Below, piece after piece: positions 7,781-18,572 of a stretch of DNA of 64,000 nt (positions are counted from its first letter, which is position 1; every line of letters begins with the position of its first letter). Below the pieces are notes generated by a model. The model ran no database searches. It worked only from the letters and a program-made list of their open reading frames with translations, and had not been told where the DNA came from. Origin of the DNA: Cellulosimicrobium sp. Marseille-Q4280 (GTDB lineage: Bacteria; Actinomycetota; Actinomycetes; Actinomycetales; Cellulomonadaceae); contig NZ_CALPBY010000001.1 of assembly GCF_943181405.1 (NCBI RefSeq), positions 806,001 through 870,000 of the forward strand. Reading direction: 5' to 3'. The translations under genes were made by a program, and so were the position numbers.

Positions 7781-10267
7781 TCAGGACGACGGGCCGAGAG
7801 CCCTTCGCACGCGCCCGCCCGCACGTCGTGCGACCTCACCGATGCCCCCGGCGCGCAGGTAGTCCCGGGCCAGGGCGAGGTCCGCACGGAGCCCGCCTCG
7901 ACGCTCGAAGCCACGGGCCACGGTCTCCGGTTCCCCCAGGTCGTAGTGGAGGTCGGCCGCCCGGCGCGGGAACCGGCAGAAGTCGACGAGCGGACGAAGC
8001 ACCTCGGCCCAGCGGTACGACTCCGCGAAGCCCTTCACGTTCTCCCGTGCGGCGGCGATCGCCACGTCGTCGAACAGGTAGGTCTCGAGCGCCGCCTCGA
8101 GCGCCTCGACGTCCTCCGGGGGGACCGCGGCACCCAGGCCGTGCTCGGTGATGAGGCCGCCGAAGGTGTCGCCGCTCGTCGCGACGATCGGCAGCTCGGC
8201 CCAGAGGTAGTCGAGGATGCGCGTACGGAAGCTGAACGCCGTCTCGACGTGGTGGAAGTGCGTCGAGACGCCCAGGTCCGCGTCGAGCAGGTAGTCGGCT
8301 CGTTCGCCGTACGGGACCCATCCCTCGTTGAAGAAGATGTGCTTGCCCGTCAGGCCGAGCTCGTCGGAGAGCTGCTGGAGCTCCCAGGCGATCCGCATGT
8401 CCGGCACACCAGGGTTGGGGTGCTTCAGCCCGAGGAAGTACAGGCGCACCTCGGGGTGGCGGCGACGGAGCCGGTCGACCGCGCGCACGAGGGTCAGGGG
8501 GTCGAACCAGTTGTAGACGCCGCCGCCCCAGAGGATGACCTTGTCGTCCGGACCGATGCCCGGGACGGTGCCCTTGATGGCGTGCCGGCGCTGCACCGGG
8601 TTCTCGTCGGCGATGCCGAACGGGACGACGGCGATGAGCGAGTCGAGGCTCTCGTCCTCGTCGTAGACGGCCGCGTTCACCCGGCCCTGGCCGGCCATCT
8701 GCCCGAGCCAGAAGTCACGCTGCTTCTCGGAGGCGCACAGGACGAAGTCCGCCCGCGCGAGCTGCTCGTTGAGCACGCGGGTCGTCTCCCGGATCGAGCG
8801 GTCCCGACCGCTCGGACCGAGGTCCTTCGCCTGCTCGAGCTGCTCGAGGTGCATGGGGTCGTAGACGTCGGCGACGAGGATCTTCGAGCTCTCCTTGAGC
8901 CAGGGCGCGCCCTCGAGGAGGAAGCCCTGGAAGACGATGACGTCCGCCCAGTCGGTCTGCTTGCGCAGCTCCCAACCGTGCGCGTGCACGACGTCGAACT
9001 CGGGGGACTCCACCTTGACGCCGGCCGTCGACAGGAGCCGCACCTCGGCGACCGGGGCGAGGGCGTGCGCGATCTCCCACGCACGGATCGCCGGGCCGGC
9101 CATCCGCTCCAGGAGGGGCTCGCCGGTCACGACGAGCACGCGCTGCCGCGACACGAAGTGCTCGTCGATCCCGAAGGCCTCGACGAGGTCGTGGTGCGCC
9201 GTCAGGTAGCTCTCGATCGCGTAGGCCGGCTCGATCGCGTGCCGGAACAGCGGGAAGAGCTCGCGGTCCGAGCGTCGACGTCGTGCCTGCAGGTCCCTGC
9301 GGGACTCCGCGAGCGACGGGAGCTGCTCGACGAAGTAGTCGATGGCCAGCGGGCCCGTGAGCGCCATCTTCTCGATCTCGACGGTGGCGACGTCGTCGCC
9401 GCCGGGCGACCGCTGCAGGTCGAGCATCGTGGCGTCCGTGCCGGTGCGCGCGACCGACCGACGGACGGCGAGCGCCATCGCGGCCGGGAGGGCGCGCGCG
9501 AGCGACTCGTCGTCGAGGTTCTTGTACATCGAGAGCAGCGCGTTGCGCTCCAGGAGGTACGACTCCCGGTAGTTCCCGAACTTCTTCATCGTGACGTGGT
9601 GCTTGTGGTACGCCACGGACCCCGGGACGTACCGCACGCGGTAGCCGAGCAGGTTGAGACGCCAGCCCAGGTCCACGTCCTCGTAGAACATGAAGAACCG
9701 CTCGTCGAACCCGCCGACCTCGCGGTACAGCGCAGCGGGGACGAACATCGCCGCACCCGTGCCGAAGAGGACGTCCTTCGGCACGTCGTACTCCGCGGAG
9801 TCGGGCCACTCCGCCTCGCGCTTGTAGCCCATGCCGTACCAGGTGAGCGACCCGTCGACGTAGTCGACGAGCTTGCCCTCCCAGTCCAGGACCTTCGACG
9901 CGACCGCACCGATCGACGGGTCGGCGCTCATCGCCTCGACCGCCGCGGTGATCCATCCCGGACCGGGGCGGGCGTCGTTGTTGATGAAGCCGACCCACTG
10001 TCCCGTGGCGTGCGCGACGCCGGTGTTGCACCCGCCGGCGAAACCGAGGTTGCCGCCCGACTCCACGACCTTCGCGTGCGGCACGGCCGCACGGATCCGC
10101 TCGGCGCTCCCGTCCTGCGAGTCGTTGTCGACGACGATCAGCTCGAGCCGCTCGCTCGGCCAGTCGACCTCGTCGAAGGCCCGGAGGCACGTGATCGTGT
10201 CGTCCGCGCCCTTGTAGTTGACCAGGACGACGGAGACCACACCGTCGCGCACTGTCGGCTCGTTCAC
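7781..10267 (-). CDS. Bifunctional-looking GT2-GT4 glycosyltransferase fusion
   Basis: An 828-residue protein with two glycosyltransferase modules. Residues ~10-260 are GT2 (VVLVNYKGADDTI, VVDNDSQDGS, NLGFAGGCNTGV, FINNDARPG and MFYEDVDLGWRL). From about residue 370 a GT-B/GT4 module follows, with VLVVTGEPLLERMAGPAIRA, WGGGVYNWFDPLTLV and a RTRILDYLWAELPIVATSGD donor loop. The linker contains a charged RRDLQARRRRSDRE stretch. Start is GTG, 7 nt after the stop of the upstream dehydratase gene, so it is the third gene of a minus-strand operon with the two GDP-sugar enzymes. It may add two successive sugars; that is inference. Confidence 0.85.
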   Translation of the reverse strand: MNEPTVRDGVVSVVLVNYKGADDTITCLRAFDEVDWPSERLELIVVDNDSQDGSAERIRAAVPHAKVVESGGNLGFAGGCNTGVAHATGQWVGFINNDARPGPGWITAAVEAMSADPSIGAVASKVLDWEGKLVDYVDGSLTWYGMGYKREAEWPDSAEYDVPKDVLFGTGAAMFVPAALYREVGGFDERFFMFYEDVDLGWRLNLLGYRVRYVPGSVAYHKHHVTMKKFGNYRESYLLERNALLSMYKNLDDESLARALPAAMALAVRRSVARTGTDATMLDLQRSPGGDDVATVEIEKMALTGPLAIDYFVEQLPSLAESRRDLQARRRRSDRELFPLFRHAIEPAYAIESYLTAHHDLVEAFGIDEHFVSRQRVLVVTGEPLLERMAGPAIRAWEIAHALAPVAEVRLLSTAGVKVESPEFDVVHAHGWELRKQTDWADVIVFQGFLLEGAPWLKESSKILVADVYDPMHLEQLEQAKDLGPSGRDRSIRETTRVLNEQLARADFVLCASEKQRDFWLGQMAGQGRVNAAVYDEDESLDSLIAVVPFGIADENPVQRRHAIKGTVPGIGPDDKVILWGGGVYNWFDPLTLVRAVDRLRRRHPEVRLYFLGLKHPNPGVPDMRIAWELQQLSDELGLTGKHIFFNEGWVPYGERADYLLDADLGVSTHFHHVETAFSFRTRILDYLWAELPIVATSGDTFGGLITEHGLGAAVPPEDVEALEAALETYLFDDVAIAAARENVKGFAESYRWAEVLRPLVDFCRFPRRAADLHYDLGEPETVARGFERRGGLRADLALARDYLRAGGIGEVARRAGGRVRRALGPSS

Positions 10268-10274
10268 GTCGGCG

Positions 10275-11240
10275 TCAGCCCTTTCCTGCGAGGGCGAGGT
10301 CGTGGTCGACCATCCGCCCCACGATCTCGTCGAATCCTACGGTGGGCGCCCAGCCCAGGACGGAGCGCGCCCTCGAGGCGTCGCCCACCTGCTCGGCGGC
10401 GTCCGCGGGTCGGACGAACCGCTGGTCGACCTCGACGTGCGAGCGCCAGTCCTCGATCCCGGCGCGCTGGAGCGCGACGCGGACGAAGTCCTCGACCGAG
10501 TGCGTCGCACCCGTCGCGACGACGTAGTCGTCGGCCTCCGCGTGCCGGACGGCGCGCACCATGGCGTCCACGTAGTCCGGCGCCCAGCCCCAGTCGCGGC
10601 GGACGTCGAGCCGCCCGAGCGTCACGACCCCTCCGCCGTCCCGGGCGATCCGCGCGGCGGCCGCGGTGATCTTCCGGGTCACGAAGGACTCGGGCCGCCG
10701 GGGTGACTCGTGGTTGTAGAGCACGCACGTCGAGACCGCGAGACCGCGACCGCGGTAGACCGCCGCCGACTGGTGCGCGTAGGCCTTGGCCGCGCCGTAC
10801 GGCGACAGCGGACGGACCGAGGTCTGCTCGTCCTGGGGCGTGCGGTCGGGCGACCCGAAGATCTCCGCGCTCGACGCCTGCAGGACGCGCACCGGCCGCC
10901 CGGACGAGTCCTGCGCGCGACGCGCGGCCTCGAACAGGGCCACGGCCCCCAGACCGCTCACGCTGCCGGTCTCCACCGGGTGGTCCCACGAGTACGCGAC
11001 GGAGCTGATGCCGCCCAGGTTGTAGATCTCGTCCGGCCGGACGTCCTGGACGATCCGGGCGACGCCCTCGGCGTCCCGGAGGTCCCCGACGTGGACCTCG
11101 ACCCCCTCCGGGACGGAGGTCCCGGCCGGGGTCGACGTCGAGTGCACGATGCCGTGGACCTCGACGCCCTCGGCCACGAGACGCTCGGCGAGGTAGGAGC
11201 CGTCCTGACCGGTGACGCCGGTCACGAGGGCTGTCGTCAT
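10275..11240 (-). CDS. GDP-mannose dehydratase-like SDR (Gmd paralogue or Rmd)
   Basis: A 321-residue extended SDR beginning MTTALVTGVTGQDGSYLAER, with the nucleotide-binding GxxGxxG at residues 8-14. The catalytic set is present: QASSAEIFG (Ser123/124, Glu126) and SPYGAAK (Tyr148, Lys152). The GQDGSYL motif is Gmd-like, but the protein is paired with a full Gmd 5 bp upstream. Since Gmd-Rmd pairs make GDP-D-rhamnose, this copy may be the 4-keto reductase or a divergent second dehydratase; sequence alone does not settle it. The ATG follows the gmd stop closely, indicating co-transcription. Confidence 0.78.
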   Translation of the reverse strand: MTTALVTGVTGQDGSYLAERLVAEGVEVHGIVHSTSTPAGTSVPEGVEVHVGDLRDAEGVARIVQDVRPDEIYNLGGISSVAYSWDHPVETGSVSGLGAVALFEAARRAQDSSGRPVRVLQASSAEIFGSPDRTPQDEQTSVRPLSPYGAAKAYAHQSAAVYRGRGLAVSTCVLYNHESPRRPESFVTRKITAAAARIARDGGGVVTLGRLDVRRDWGWAPDYVDAMVRAVRHAEADDYVVATGATHSVEDFVRVALQRAGIEDWRSHVEVDQRFVRPADAAEQVGDASRARSVLGWAPTVGFDEIVGRMVDHDLALAGKG

Positions 11241-11245
11241 CCCCG

Positions 11246-13286
<2,041 letters not shown>

Positions 13287-13290
<4 letters not shown>

Positions 13291-14795
13291 CCTCACCCGC
13301 GACCGGCGCCGCGCGCTACCTGGACGCGCTCGACCGTCGGCTCGCGAGCGCGGCGGAGATCGTCCTCGGTACCGAGGGCAGCCCTGTCGACGGGCCGCCC
13401 GGGACCACGGCGGCGCAGCTGCTCCCGCTCCTCGTCGCTGCCGCACGGCTCGACGAAGCCGGGGACGACGTCCGCTGGCTCGTGCTCGTCGCCGTGTTCG
13501 CGCGATACCCCACGTCGGACGAGTTCGTCGCGTTCCGACGCTCGCTCGAGCTCGACGCGCCCGAGTCCGTTGAAGCGGACCTCCTGGCCACGGCGATGCG
13601 CAACCCTGCCCGTCACGCCGACGGACCGATGGTCATCGTCCGCTCGGTGGTCGTCGAAGTGAACTACAGCGCTCGCCACGACCACCACACCGGCATCCAG
13701 CGGGTCGTGCGCGAGACGGTGCCGCGGTGGGCCGACCACCACGAGGTCACCATCACCGCGTGGGGTGACGACAACGCGGCGCTCCGCACCCTGGCGCCTC
13801 GCGAGAGGGCTCGCGTGCTGTCGTTCGGCCAGGACACTCCGCTGCTCGAGTCGGAGACGGACTACGTCCACACGGTCGTGGTCCCCTGGCACACGCGAGT
13901 CCTGCTTCCGGACGTGCCCGTCGGGGCCGCGAGCGACGTCCTCGCGACGCTCGCTCGGTGGTCGGGCAGCACGGTCGGGCTGGTGGGCTACGACCTCATC
14001 CCCATCACGAGCGCGGACCTCCGTCCGTGGGGTGAGGCGAACGGGACGGCAGGGCTCCTGCACGTGGTCAAGCACGCCGACCGCGTGGCGTGCATCAGCC
14101 GTTCCGCGTCGGCGGAGTTCCGCGGTTTCGTGGAAGCCCTCCCGGCGCAAGGTCTCGTCGGACCGCACGTCGACGAGGTCCAGCTACCGGCCATCTCCTC
14201 ACCGATGCCGGGCTCGGGCCTCGCACGCCCCGCGTCCGTACGCCCCGTCGTGCTCTGCACCGGTACGCGCGAGCCCCACAAGAACCACCGCGCCGTCGTC
14301 CACGCCGCCGAGCGCCTGTGGCGCGAGGGCGTGGACTTCGAACTCCGCCTCGTCGGCGGGTTCGGCTGGTCCGACGACCCGCTGGGCGACGCCACCGCGC
14401 GGCTCCGGGCCGAGGGCCGACCGCTCGTCGAGCTGGGCCGCGTCAGCGAGCAGGTCCTGTGGGATGAGCTGCGAGCGGCCGACGCGGTCGCGTTCGTCTC
14501 GCTGCACGAGGGCTACGGCCTCCCGATCGCCGAGGCGCTCTCGGTGGGTACTCCGGTGCTGACCACGGCCTACGGCAGCCAGGCGGAGGTCGCCGCCGAC
14601 GGCGGGTGCGTGCTGGTCGACCCGCGCGACGACGACCAGGTGACCGAAGGACTGCGCAGGCTCGTGACCGACGGCGACCTGCGCGAGCGGCTCAAGGACG
14701 AGGCGCGGAACCGTCCGGAACGGACGTGGGACGACTACGCCGCCGACCTGTGGGACTTCCTGACAGGAGCGGAGCCGCCGAAGGGGGAGCACTGA
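13287..14795 (+). CDS. Glycosyltransferase family 4, tandem copy A
   Basis: A 502-residue protein. The first ~115 residues have no recognised domain. From about residue 120 the protein reads HHTGIQRVVRETVPRWADHH, a segment shared with the next gene, then the GT-B donor domain with TGTREPHKNHRAVVHAAERL and EGYGLPIAEALSVGTPVLTT. A GTG start inside the upstream stop (GTGA) fixes the 5' end. It is clearly paralogous to the following gene, with equal length and the same motif order. It presumably adds one sugar to the lipid-linked or cytoplasmic glycan; the donor is unknown. Confidence 0.86.
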
Positions 14796-16312
14796 TGACG
14801 CCGACGAGAGTTCGGATCTGGCGACGGTCCGACCGCAACCAACCGCACATCGGCGCCGACACCGTCGCGGCGTGGTCCCGACGGGTCCCGATTCTCGCGG
14901 CGGCGCTCGACACCGCGGCAGAGGTTCCGGAGGTCTCCCCCGAAGCTGTCCGAGACGCCGTCCTCAGGATCGTCGACGCCTCCGATCCGGCACAGGTGTG
15001 GCTGGCCCTCGCTGTCCTCTCCGCGACCCTGCCCGACGACACCACCGTCATCGAGACGTCGCGGGCGAGCGAGTCGGACCCGTCCGCGCTGGTGCGCCGG
15101 CTCGGTCTCCTCACCACCGCGGAGTCTGCGCGGCGACGCGTCAGGGTGGAGTCGGATCGCACCGTCGTCGACGTCGCCCACACCGCGTCGACCACCCTCA
15201 TGACGGGCATCCAGCGCGTGGCCCGCGAGTCGACGCGGCGATGGCTCGCGCACGACGTCCTGCTCGTCTCCTGGAGCGCCGATCTCGATGCGGTCAGGGA
15301 GCTCACGCCCGCGGAGCACGACCGCATCGTCCGCGCAGCGGCTGCGGTGGAGGACGAGCGCTCCGAGACGGAGCAGACGTTCGTCGTCCCCTGGCGGACC
15401 ACGTACGTCCTGCCCGAGCTGGCGATCGACCAGGCGAGGACTGAGCGTCTCCGGACGCTCGCGCGATTCTCGGGCGGTGAGTTCACCGCCATCGGCTTCG
15501 ACCTCATCCCGCTCACCACCGGTGAGACGACTGCGCCGGGGATGCCCGGTGCGTTCGCCGGCGCGATGACCGTGCTGCGTCACGGCGCGCGGGTCGCGCC
15601 GATCTCGCGGGCCGCTGCTGTGGAGTACGCGGGGTGGCGGACCATGCTCGGCGCGACGGGCCTCGGTGGACCGGTGATCGAGCCCGTGCTCCTGCCGGCC
15701 GAGGCACCGCCGTCGACCGAGAGCGATCTCGCGGACGCGTCCGAGCGTTTCGTCGTCGGCACACTTCCCCTCGTGCTGGTCGTCGGGAGCCACGAGCCGC
15801 GCAAGAACCATCGGGCGGTGCTGCACGCGGCCGAGGTCCTGTGGCGCGAGGGCAACGAGTTCTCGCTCACGTTCGTCGGGGGCAACGCATGGCGCAGCGA
15901 GGACTTCACCCAGCGGCTGCGCACTCTCCAGCAGCAGGGCCTGCCGGTGGAGTCGGCGTCCCGTGTACCGGACCGGCTCCTCTGGGCCGCCTATCGTCTC
16001 GCCCGGTTCACCGTCTTCCCGTCGCTCAACGAGGGCTACGGCCTCCCCGTCGCGGAGTCGCTCGCCGTCGGGACCCCGGTGGTCACCTCGGCGTTCGGTA
16101 GCATGGCGGAGATCGCCGACGGTGGCGGGGCCCTCCTGGTCGACCCTCGCGACGACGTCTCGCTGCGAGACGGCATGCGTGCCCTCCTCGCCGACGACTC
16201 GACGCTCCTCCGGCTCCGTGCCGAGGCGGCCACACGGTCGATCCGCACGTGGGACGAGTATGCGGAGGATGTGTGGCGCTTCCTCGTGGAGGGCGCTCCC
16301 CCGGCCCCGTGA
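14795..16312 (+). CDS. Glycosyltransferase family 4, tandem copy B
   Basis: A 505-residue paralogue of the preceding gene, sharing LMTGIQRVARESTRRWLAHD, SHEPRKNHRAVLHAAEVLW and EGYGLPVAESLAVGTPVVTS at matching positions. The N-terminal ~125 residues are again without a recognised domain and differ more than the catalytic part. The start overlaps the upstream stop as TGATG. Copies A and B probably arose by tandem duplication and may have diverged in linkage or acceptor. It is followed at 62 nt by the Wzm gene, which has its own promoter-like box. Confidence 0.86.
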   Translation: MTPTRVRIWRRSDRNQPHIGADTVAAWSRRVPILAAALDTAAEVPEVSPEAVRDAVLRIVDASDPAQVWLALAVLSATLPDDTTVIETSRASESDPSALVRRLGLLTTAESARRRVRVESDRTVVDVAHTASTTLMTGIQRVARESTRRWLAHDVLLVSWSADLDAVRELTPAEHDRIVRAAAAVEDERSETEQTFVVPWRTTYVLPELAIDQARTERLRTLARFSGGEFTAIGFDLIPLTTGETTAPGMPGAFAGAMTVLRHGARVAPISRAAAVEYAGWRTMLGATGLGGPVIEPVLLPAEAPPSTESDLADASERFVVGTLPLVLVVGSHEPRKNHRAVLHAAEVLWREGNEFSLTFVGGNAWRSEDFTQRLRTLQQQGLPVESASRVPDRLLWAAYRLARFTVFPSLNEGYGLPVAESLAVGTPVVTSAFGSMAEIADGGGALLVDPRDDVSLRDGMRALLADDSTLLRLRAEAATRSIRTWDEYAEDVWRFLVEGAPPAP

Positions 16313-16328
16313 GGCCGGACGGCACGAC

Positions 16329-16334
16329 TACTGT
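16329..16334 (+). promoter_or_regulatory. -10-like box ahead of the ABC exporter
   Basis: TACTGT, 40 nt before the ATG at 16375, in the 62-nt gap after the tandem glycosyltransferases. It could give the exporter genes an additional start site. Confidence 0.4.
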
Positions 16335-16374
16335 AGGGCGACCTCACGGAACCCCCCGACCGATCAGGACGGCG

Positions 16375-17277
16375 ATGAACGACCAGCGCTCTGCGCGCGC
16401 CTCGACGCTCGAGGCCGAACCCTTCCGCCCCGCGGGACCGCGTCCCGGCTTCATCGGTGGCACCGTCCAGTCGATCCGCGACATCGTGGCGCACCGGGAG
16501 CTCCTCGGGCTGCTCACCCGGCGCGAGATCAAGGCGCGCTACAAGGACAGCGTGCTCGGCTTCTTCTGGAGCCTCGCCCGGCCCCTCGCGATGCTCATGG
16601 TCTACTGGGTGGCGATCGGCAAGTTCCTCGGGGCCGAGCGCGCCATCCCCGAGTTCGCCATCTACATCTTCACCGGCCTGACCGCCTGGCAGCTCTTCTC
16701 CGACATCGTCCTCACCGGTACGGGCTCGATCGTCGCGAACTCCGGTCTCATCAAGAAGGTCTACGTCCCGCGCGAGGTCTACCCGCTCTCGGCCGTCGGC
16801 TCCGCGCTGTTCAACTTCGTGATCCAGCTCGGGATCCTCATCGCCTTCACCGTCGTGCGCGGGCAGTTCCCCGTCGGCGCCCGATGGCTCTACTTCGTGC
16901 TGGCCCTCGCGGTGCTCGTCACCTTCGCGACCGCCGTCGCGCTGTTCCTGGCCGCGGTGAACGTGTACCTGCGCGACGTGCAGTACCTCGTCGACATCTC
17001 GCTCATGCTGCTCTTCTGGGCGTCGCCGATCGTCTACTCCTGGAGCCAGGTGTCGCAGTATCTCGACGGGGTCCTCGAGACGATCTACCTGGCGAACCCC
17101 ATGACGCAGGTCATCCTGGCCTTCCAGCAGACCTTCTGGGTCGCCGGCGACGGCCAGTCCGTGCCCCCGAACCTGGGGACGAACCTTCTCATCATGCTGG
17201 GTGTCTCCGTCGTCCTCCTCTGGCTCGGTCAGCGCACGTTCGCCCGCCTCCAGAGCAACTTCGCGCAGGAGCTGTGA
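16375..17277 (+). CDS. wzm: Polysaccharide ABC exporter permease (Wzm-like)
   Basis: A 300-residue ABC2-type permease with six predicted membrane helices from about residue 65 on. The amphipathic N-terminal segment LLGLLTRREIKARYKDSVLG, followed by FFWSLARPLAMLMVYW, is typical of Wzm/TagG/KpsM proteins. It forms the channel that moves an undecaprenyl-linked polymer across the membrane. The ATG at 16375 has AGGA upstream. The stop overlaps the start of the ATPase gene (TGATG), so subunits are made in equal amounts. The length is normal for the family. Confidence 0.92.
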   Translation: MNDQRSARASTLEAEPFRPAGPRPGFIGGTVQSIRDIVAHRELLGLLTRREIKARYKDSVLGFFWSLARPLAMLMVYWVAIGKFLGAERAIPEFAIYIFTGLTAWQLFSDIVLTGTGSIVANSGLIKKVYVPREVYPLSAVGSALFNFVIQLGILIAFTVVRGQFPVGARWLYFVLALAVLVTFATAVALFLAAVNVYLRDVQYLVDISLMLLFWASPIVYSWSQVSQYLDGVLETIYLANPMTQVILAFQQTFWVAGDGQSVPPNLGTNLLIMLGVSVVLLWLGQRTFARLQSNFAQEL

Positions 17278-18572
17278 TGAGCACCCCCGTCATCCGCATC
17301 GACGACCTGTCCAAGCGCTTCGTCATCCGCAAGGAGAAGTCGCTCAAGGAGCGACTCGTCAACTTCGGGCGGTCCAACAAGCACAAGGACGACTTCTGGG
17401 CACTGCGTGACGTGTCGATGGAGATCGACTCCGGCTCAACGGTCGGGCTCGTCGGCCCCAACGGGTCCGGCAAGAGCACGCTGCTCAAGATGATCGGCGG
17501 CATCCTGCAGCCCACCACGGGCACGGTGAGCCTGCGGGGCCGGCTCGCGGCCCTCCTCGAGCTGGGGGCCGGGTTCCACCCCGACCTCACGGGCCGCGAG
17601 AACGTCTACCTCAACGCGTCGATCCTCGGGCTCTCGCGCGAGCAGACCGACGGCTACTTCGACGCGATCGTGGACTTCTCGGGCATCGAGAAGTTCATCG
17701 ACACGCAGGTGAAGTTCTACTCCTCCGGCATGTACGTCCGCCTCGCCTTCGCCGTGGCCGTGCACGTCGACCCCGACATCCTGCTCGTCGACGAGGTGCT
17801 GGCCGTCGGGGACGAGCCGTTCCAGCGCAAGTGCATGGACCGCATCCGCCAGTTCCAGCACGACGGCCGCACGATCGTCTTCGTGAGCCACTCGCTCGAC
17901 CAGGTGGCCGACCTGTGCGATCGCGCGGTGGTGCTGGAGCACGGACACGTCATCGCCGACGGCGAACCTCGTGAGGCGCTTCGCACACTCCGCACCGAGT
18001 TCGACCAGATCCGCCAGGACGACGTCCAGAGAGAGCAGAGCCGCCGCGAAGAGCAGCGCGGAGGCGCGGACCGTGGTGGAACAGAGCCTGGAACAGACCG
18101 GGTTCTCGTGCGCTCGGTAGCGATCCTGGACCAGGAGGGTCTGCCGGTGACCTCCGTCGATCAGGGTGACGACGTTACGATCAGAGTGACCGTCGACTCC
18201 GCCGACCCCGTGAGCGGGATCGTGGTGGGTACCGGTTTCGACACGGTCCTCGGGGTCAACGTCTACGGTACGAACACTGACCTGCTCGGTACGCGACTCC
18301 CTGACTTCTCCGGTGAGCTCAGCGTCGACTTCCACTTCTCCGACGTCCATCTCGGAGAGGGCGCGTACACCGTTCACGGCGCGGTGGCAGCCGAGAGCGG
18401 CGTCGAGCTGCACCGCCTGCGTGACGCGGGATCGCTGCACGTACAGACCGACGGCTCCGCCATCGGCGTGACGTGGCTCGACGCCCGCACGAGCTGGTCC
18501 ACCGAGTTCAGCTCATCGTCCCAGTCGACACGCGGTCCGGCACCGACTGCGATGGGCTCCTTCGATGCTTGA
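17277..18572 (+). CDS. wzt: Polysaccharide ABC exporter ATPase with C-terminal binding domain (Wzt-like)
   Basis: A 431-residue protein. The ABC domain has Walker A GPNGSGKST at residues 60-68, the degenerate signature YSSGMYVRLAF seen in Wzt/TagH, and Walker B ILLVDEVLAVGDEPFQ. After a charged linker rich in Arg, Gln and Glu (~residues 240-270) comes a beta-rich domain of about 140 residues beginning VRSVAILDQEGLPV, which matches the Wzt C-terminal carbohydrate-binding domain. That domain recognises the terminal modification of the glycan, so export here probably needs a finished chain. The stop overlaps the next gene by 8 nt. Confidence 0.92.
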   Translation: MSTPVIRIDDLSKRFVIRKEKSLKERLVNFGRSNKHKDDFWALRDVSMEIDSGSTVGLVGPNGSGKSTLLKMIGGILQPTTGTVSLRGRLAALLELGAGFHPDLTGRENVYLNASILGLSREQTDGYFDAIVDFSGIEKFIDTQVKFYSSGMYVRLAFAVAVHVDPDILLVDEVLAVGDEPFQRKCMDRIRQFQHDGRTIVFVSHSLDQVADLCDRAVVLEHGHVIADGEPREALRTLRTEFDQIRQDDVQREQSRREEQRGGADRGGTEPGTDRVLVRSVAILDQEGLPVTSVDQGDDVTIRVTVDSADPVSGIVVGTGFDTVLGVNVYGTNTDLLGTRLPDFSGELSVDFHFSDVHLGEGAYTVHGAVAAESGVELHRLRDAGSLHVQTDGSAIGVTWLDARTSWSTEFSSSSQSTRGPAPTAMGSFDA

